Origin: Saccopteryx bilineata
Taxonomy: Eukaryota; Chordata; Mammalia; Chiroptera; Emballonuridae
Assembly: GCF_036850765.1 (NCBI RefSeq)
Contig: NC_089494.1
Coordinates: 58,545,809-58,609,808, forward strand
Direction: 5' to 3'
Length of the DNA: 64,000 bases
Below are positions 62,036 through 64,000 of the stretch, in pieces; positions within the stretch are counted from its first letter, which is position 1; each line of letters starts with the position of its first letter. The translations under genes were made by a program, and so were the position numbers. A model generated the notes under the pieces. The model worked only from the letters and a program-made list of their open reading frames with translations, had not been told where the DNA came from and did no database searches.

Positions 62036-62265
62036 GGCCTGACCTGTGGTGGTGCAGTGGATAAAACATTGACCTGGAATGCTGAGGTTGCAGGTTCAAA
62101 ACCCTGCACTTGCCTGGTCAAGGCACATATGGGAGTTGAAGTTTCCTACTCCTCCCCCCTTTCTCTTTCTCTCTCGGTGTTCCCTGGTGGTCTAGTGGTT
62201 AGGATTCGGCGCTCTCTCTCTCTCACTTTCTCTCTCCTCTTAAAAATGAATAAATTAAAAAAAAA
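62036..62265 (+). mobile_element. Short-family bat SINE carrying a tRNA-Glu 5' half
   Basis: Head GGCCTGACCTGTGGTGGTGC with B box-like GGTTCAAAACC, CACATATGGGAGTTGAAG and a CT-rich stretch. The tRNA-derived insert is at 62,181-62,216, followed by more CT-rich sequence and an A tail. Near-identical 15-bp flanks AAGAATACAAAGCAT (62,021-62,035) and AAGAGTACAAAGCAT (62,266-62,280) enclose the whole composite, so it integrated as one unit. Confidence 0.9.
62181..62216 (+). other. 5' half of tRNA-Glu(CTC), retro-integrated
   Basis: These 36 bases agree at every position with the 5' half of mammalian tRNA-Glu-CTC as I know it. They start TCCCTGGTGG, include the A box TGGTCTAGTGG and end exactly at the anticodon CTC (62,214-62,216). 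The 3' half and B box are absent. CT-rich SINE tail follows immediately. Six bases (CGGTGT) before it are unexplained. It cannot be a functional tRNA gene. Confidence 0.85.
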
Positions 62266-62280
62266 AAGAGTACAAAGCAT

Positions 62281-62616
62281 ATACCAGATTTACTGGGGTG
62301 GATACTTCACCGGTTATATAAATGTCTAACCAGTATGTTGTACACTTGAACCTAATATGATACAGTCTGTCTCCTGTAATTTAAAAAAATCTTTTTCAGT
62401 CCTTGCTTTATTTTCTTTTGGTCACATATGCATTTAAAAACATTTGCAAAATAACCAAACATCAGGAATTATAAGGGCATAAAACAAGGAACTTACAGGC
62501 TTGAAAGAATATCATAGGCTTCAGAACAAAACAAACCCAATCAAATATTAAAAAAAAATTTTGTTCAAAACAGATATTTTATTTTTAATGGAATTTAAGT
62601 TTTAGGGTTTTTGGTG
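62281..62616 (-). other. AGPS intron between the SINE and the RPN1 copy
   Basis: AT-rich DNA. The ATACTTCACCGGTTATATAAAT region near 62,305 resembles the end of an L1 3' UTR, but weakly. Nothing else recognised. Confidence 0.4.
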
Positions 62617-64000
62617 TTTTTTTTTTAAACACTAGAGACAAAAATTAAGCTTCTTGTATTGACTGAGGCAGAGCCTGGCTTCTTTTTCTTGGAGGCCTTT
62701 TGCAAAATTCAAATGCCAGCATTCACTGGCCTGACACCGACCCCCAACACACTCCTGCCACCTGCAAATGCAACACTCTAGGCTCACCCTGGGGACAACT
62801 GGCAGGAACTACAGAGTTTCCAGGATGTGGTCAATCTTCTGACCAGCTCTTGCTTGTTGCTCTCCCAAGATGAGCTTCTTACTTTCTTGATATATGTGTC
62901 TTTCTTGAGCTTACCAGCCATCGGTAGCTGGGCTTCCACCACCGACTTCAGCACCCGCTCCTTGAGCTGTACATCCAGTTTCTGCATTTCACTTCCTTTG
63001 TCACACAGATCAGAGCACTCTGTCTTCAGCCTGGACTGCAGCAGAGCAATCTACTGGTCAAAACCTTGTGTTCTGTGTCCAGGCTCTTCTTGCCTCTGTG
63101 GAGGGACTGCTTAAACTTATTGACAGTCTCATCCAAGTGAGGGTAGAGACCTGTTCTCTTACTGACCATGGTCAAAACCTGCTCTGTGATGCAGGCCATC
63201 TTCATCCTGGCTTCTGCAGATGGATCCCTTGTGACGAAAAAGTACAGCCTGATGTAGATGATGACTGTGAAGAACAAGATGTGGAAAATGGCCACCACCA
63301 GCAAGGGCTCCTGCAGCACGAGCGCCATGTTGAATGTGTAGTGTACCATGATATCCTGGATGTTCTGTTCTACCAGATTTTTCTTGTAGACAACAATCAC
63401 AGGACAGCTAAACGTGTCCAGCTAGGTACAGTGCAGGGCATGGCTGATTTCATCAGAACTGTCAACTTGGATGCTCCTGCCCCTTTGGAAAAAATGATCT
63501 TCACACTCAGAAAATACATCACTTGCTCATCAAACACCTGGCCCACAAATCTTGTCTTCAGTGCATACTGATCACTCAAATCATAGCAGGAGAGATTGTA
63601 GCCAATGATGTAATAGGATTCAGGGCAGAGGCAGAGAGGATGGTCTTAAAGAGTGAATGGAGGAGATACCACTGTCTGGCTGCCTCTGTTTATCATAGGG
63701 TAGAAAAGCTTAAGCTCAGTCCCTGTGTGCTTCAAGTCCACATTTTCTTCCACAGAAAAATTACTCCAGTGAGAAACCATGATAACTGGGATTATGCTAG
63801 CGATAGTAAGAAAAAGGGTTGTTGTTCTCATAATGTACTTTAACGGTACCCTGATTATAGGCAGGAACATCTCTAAAAGGTCCATAATCCAGGAGGTTCT
63901 CGAACCCTACAGGGTTCCTCAAGTTGGTGTAGCTCTCCACATTTCAGGAAGCAAGCTTCACATGCATTGTTTGTGTCTTTGTTAGATAGAGCAGAAATAA
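62617..64000 (-). pseudogene. RPN1: RPN1 (ribophorin I) processed pseudogene, continues beyond the window
   Basis: RPN1 is a type I membrane subunit of the ER oligosaccharyltransferase. On the reverse strand the sequence follows its C-terminal half without introns. In order: [13 protein letters not shown] and KVHYENN near 63,840-63,900, [11 protein letters not shown] near 63,740, [11 protein letters not shown] near 63,560, [19 protein letters not shown] near 63,350, then the membrane segment ([20 protein letters not shown]) and [13 protein letters not shown] near 63,190. The end is near 62,840. A poly-T at 62,617-62,628 marks the reversed A tail. Frameshifts, stops and an internal deletion of about 120 nt before SDQYAL disable it. 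The 5' part lies beyond the window edge. Confidence 0.93.

Noticed and set aside
62181..62216. A functional tRNA-Glu gene
   Set aside because: Only the 5' half is present; the anticodon stem cannot close and the B box and acceptor 3' strand are missing.

Overview
The window is mammalian nuclear DNA, most likely from a bat and probably a horseshoe-bat-type (rhinolophoid) species. Two observations support this. There are about ten copies of a tRNA-derived SINE whose head starts GCCCTGGCCGGTTGG and whose body I recognise as the Rhinolophus Rhin-1 type. It also carries bat-type SINEs, young and old L1 elements, and several DNA transposons of the hAT and mariner classes. There are no bacterial features.

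Layout. Positions 1-30,060 are an almost continuous pile of nested retroelements. Four or five L1 copies lie inside one another, including one 7.8-kb near-complete minus-strand L1 (14,558-22,346). A mariner element sits in an L1 3' end (6,473-7,068). An internally deleted class I endogenous retrovirus (23,200-26,697) lies inside a SINE that lies inside an old L1. From 30,060 to 34,690 the sequence is mostly non-coding with scattered repeats and one hAT element.

Positions 34,700-37,396 hold a promoter and a full-length but broken intronless TTC30 (IFT70) gene. It has three frameshifts, two in-frame stops and a 380-bp solo LTR that interrupts the frame. Positions 37,880-45,300 are intergenic with MITEs, SINEs and ancient repeats. 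The last coding exon of AGPS, on the minus strand, is at 50,803-50,924, with a long probable 3' UTR to its left. Everything right of 50,926 is AGPS intron. That intron holds two hAT elements, a Tigger, an old minus-strand L1, SINEs and, at the right edge, a processed pseudogene of RPN1 (ribophorin I).

The AGPS-TTC30 tail-to-tail arrangement matches the human chromosome 2 arrangement AGPS-TTC30B-TTC30A. The broken TTC30 gene is therefore best read as the decayed TTC30B ortholog at its native locus, not a random retrocopy. Its retained promoter supports this, with ZNF143/THAP11-type motifs and a perfect RFX X-box.

The most unusual observations are: an exact-looking 5' tRNA-Glu(CTC) half embedded in the tail of a SINE between that SINE's own target-site duplications; the LTR-interrupted TTC30 gene; ~240-bp monomer repeats in an L1 5' UTR; a mariner-derived element with ~105-bp inverted repeats and a truncated transposase reading frame; and a SINE-like segment inside the provirus gag region. 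I see no evidence of a wholly new molecular system. All family names are from memory of sequence families; no search was run.
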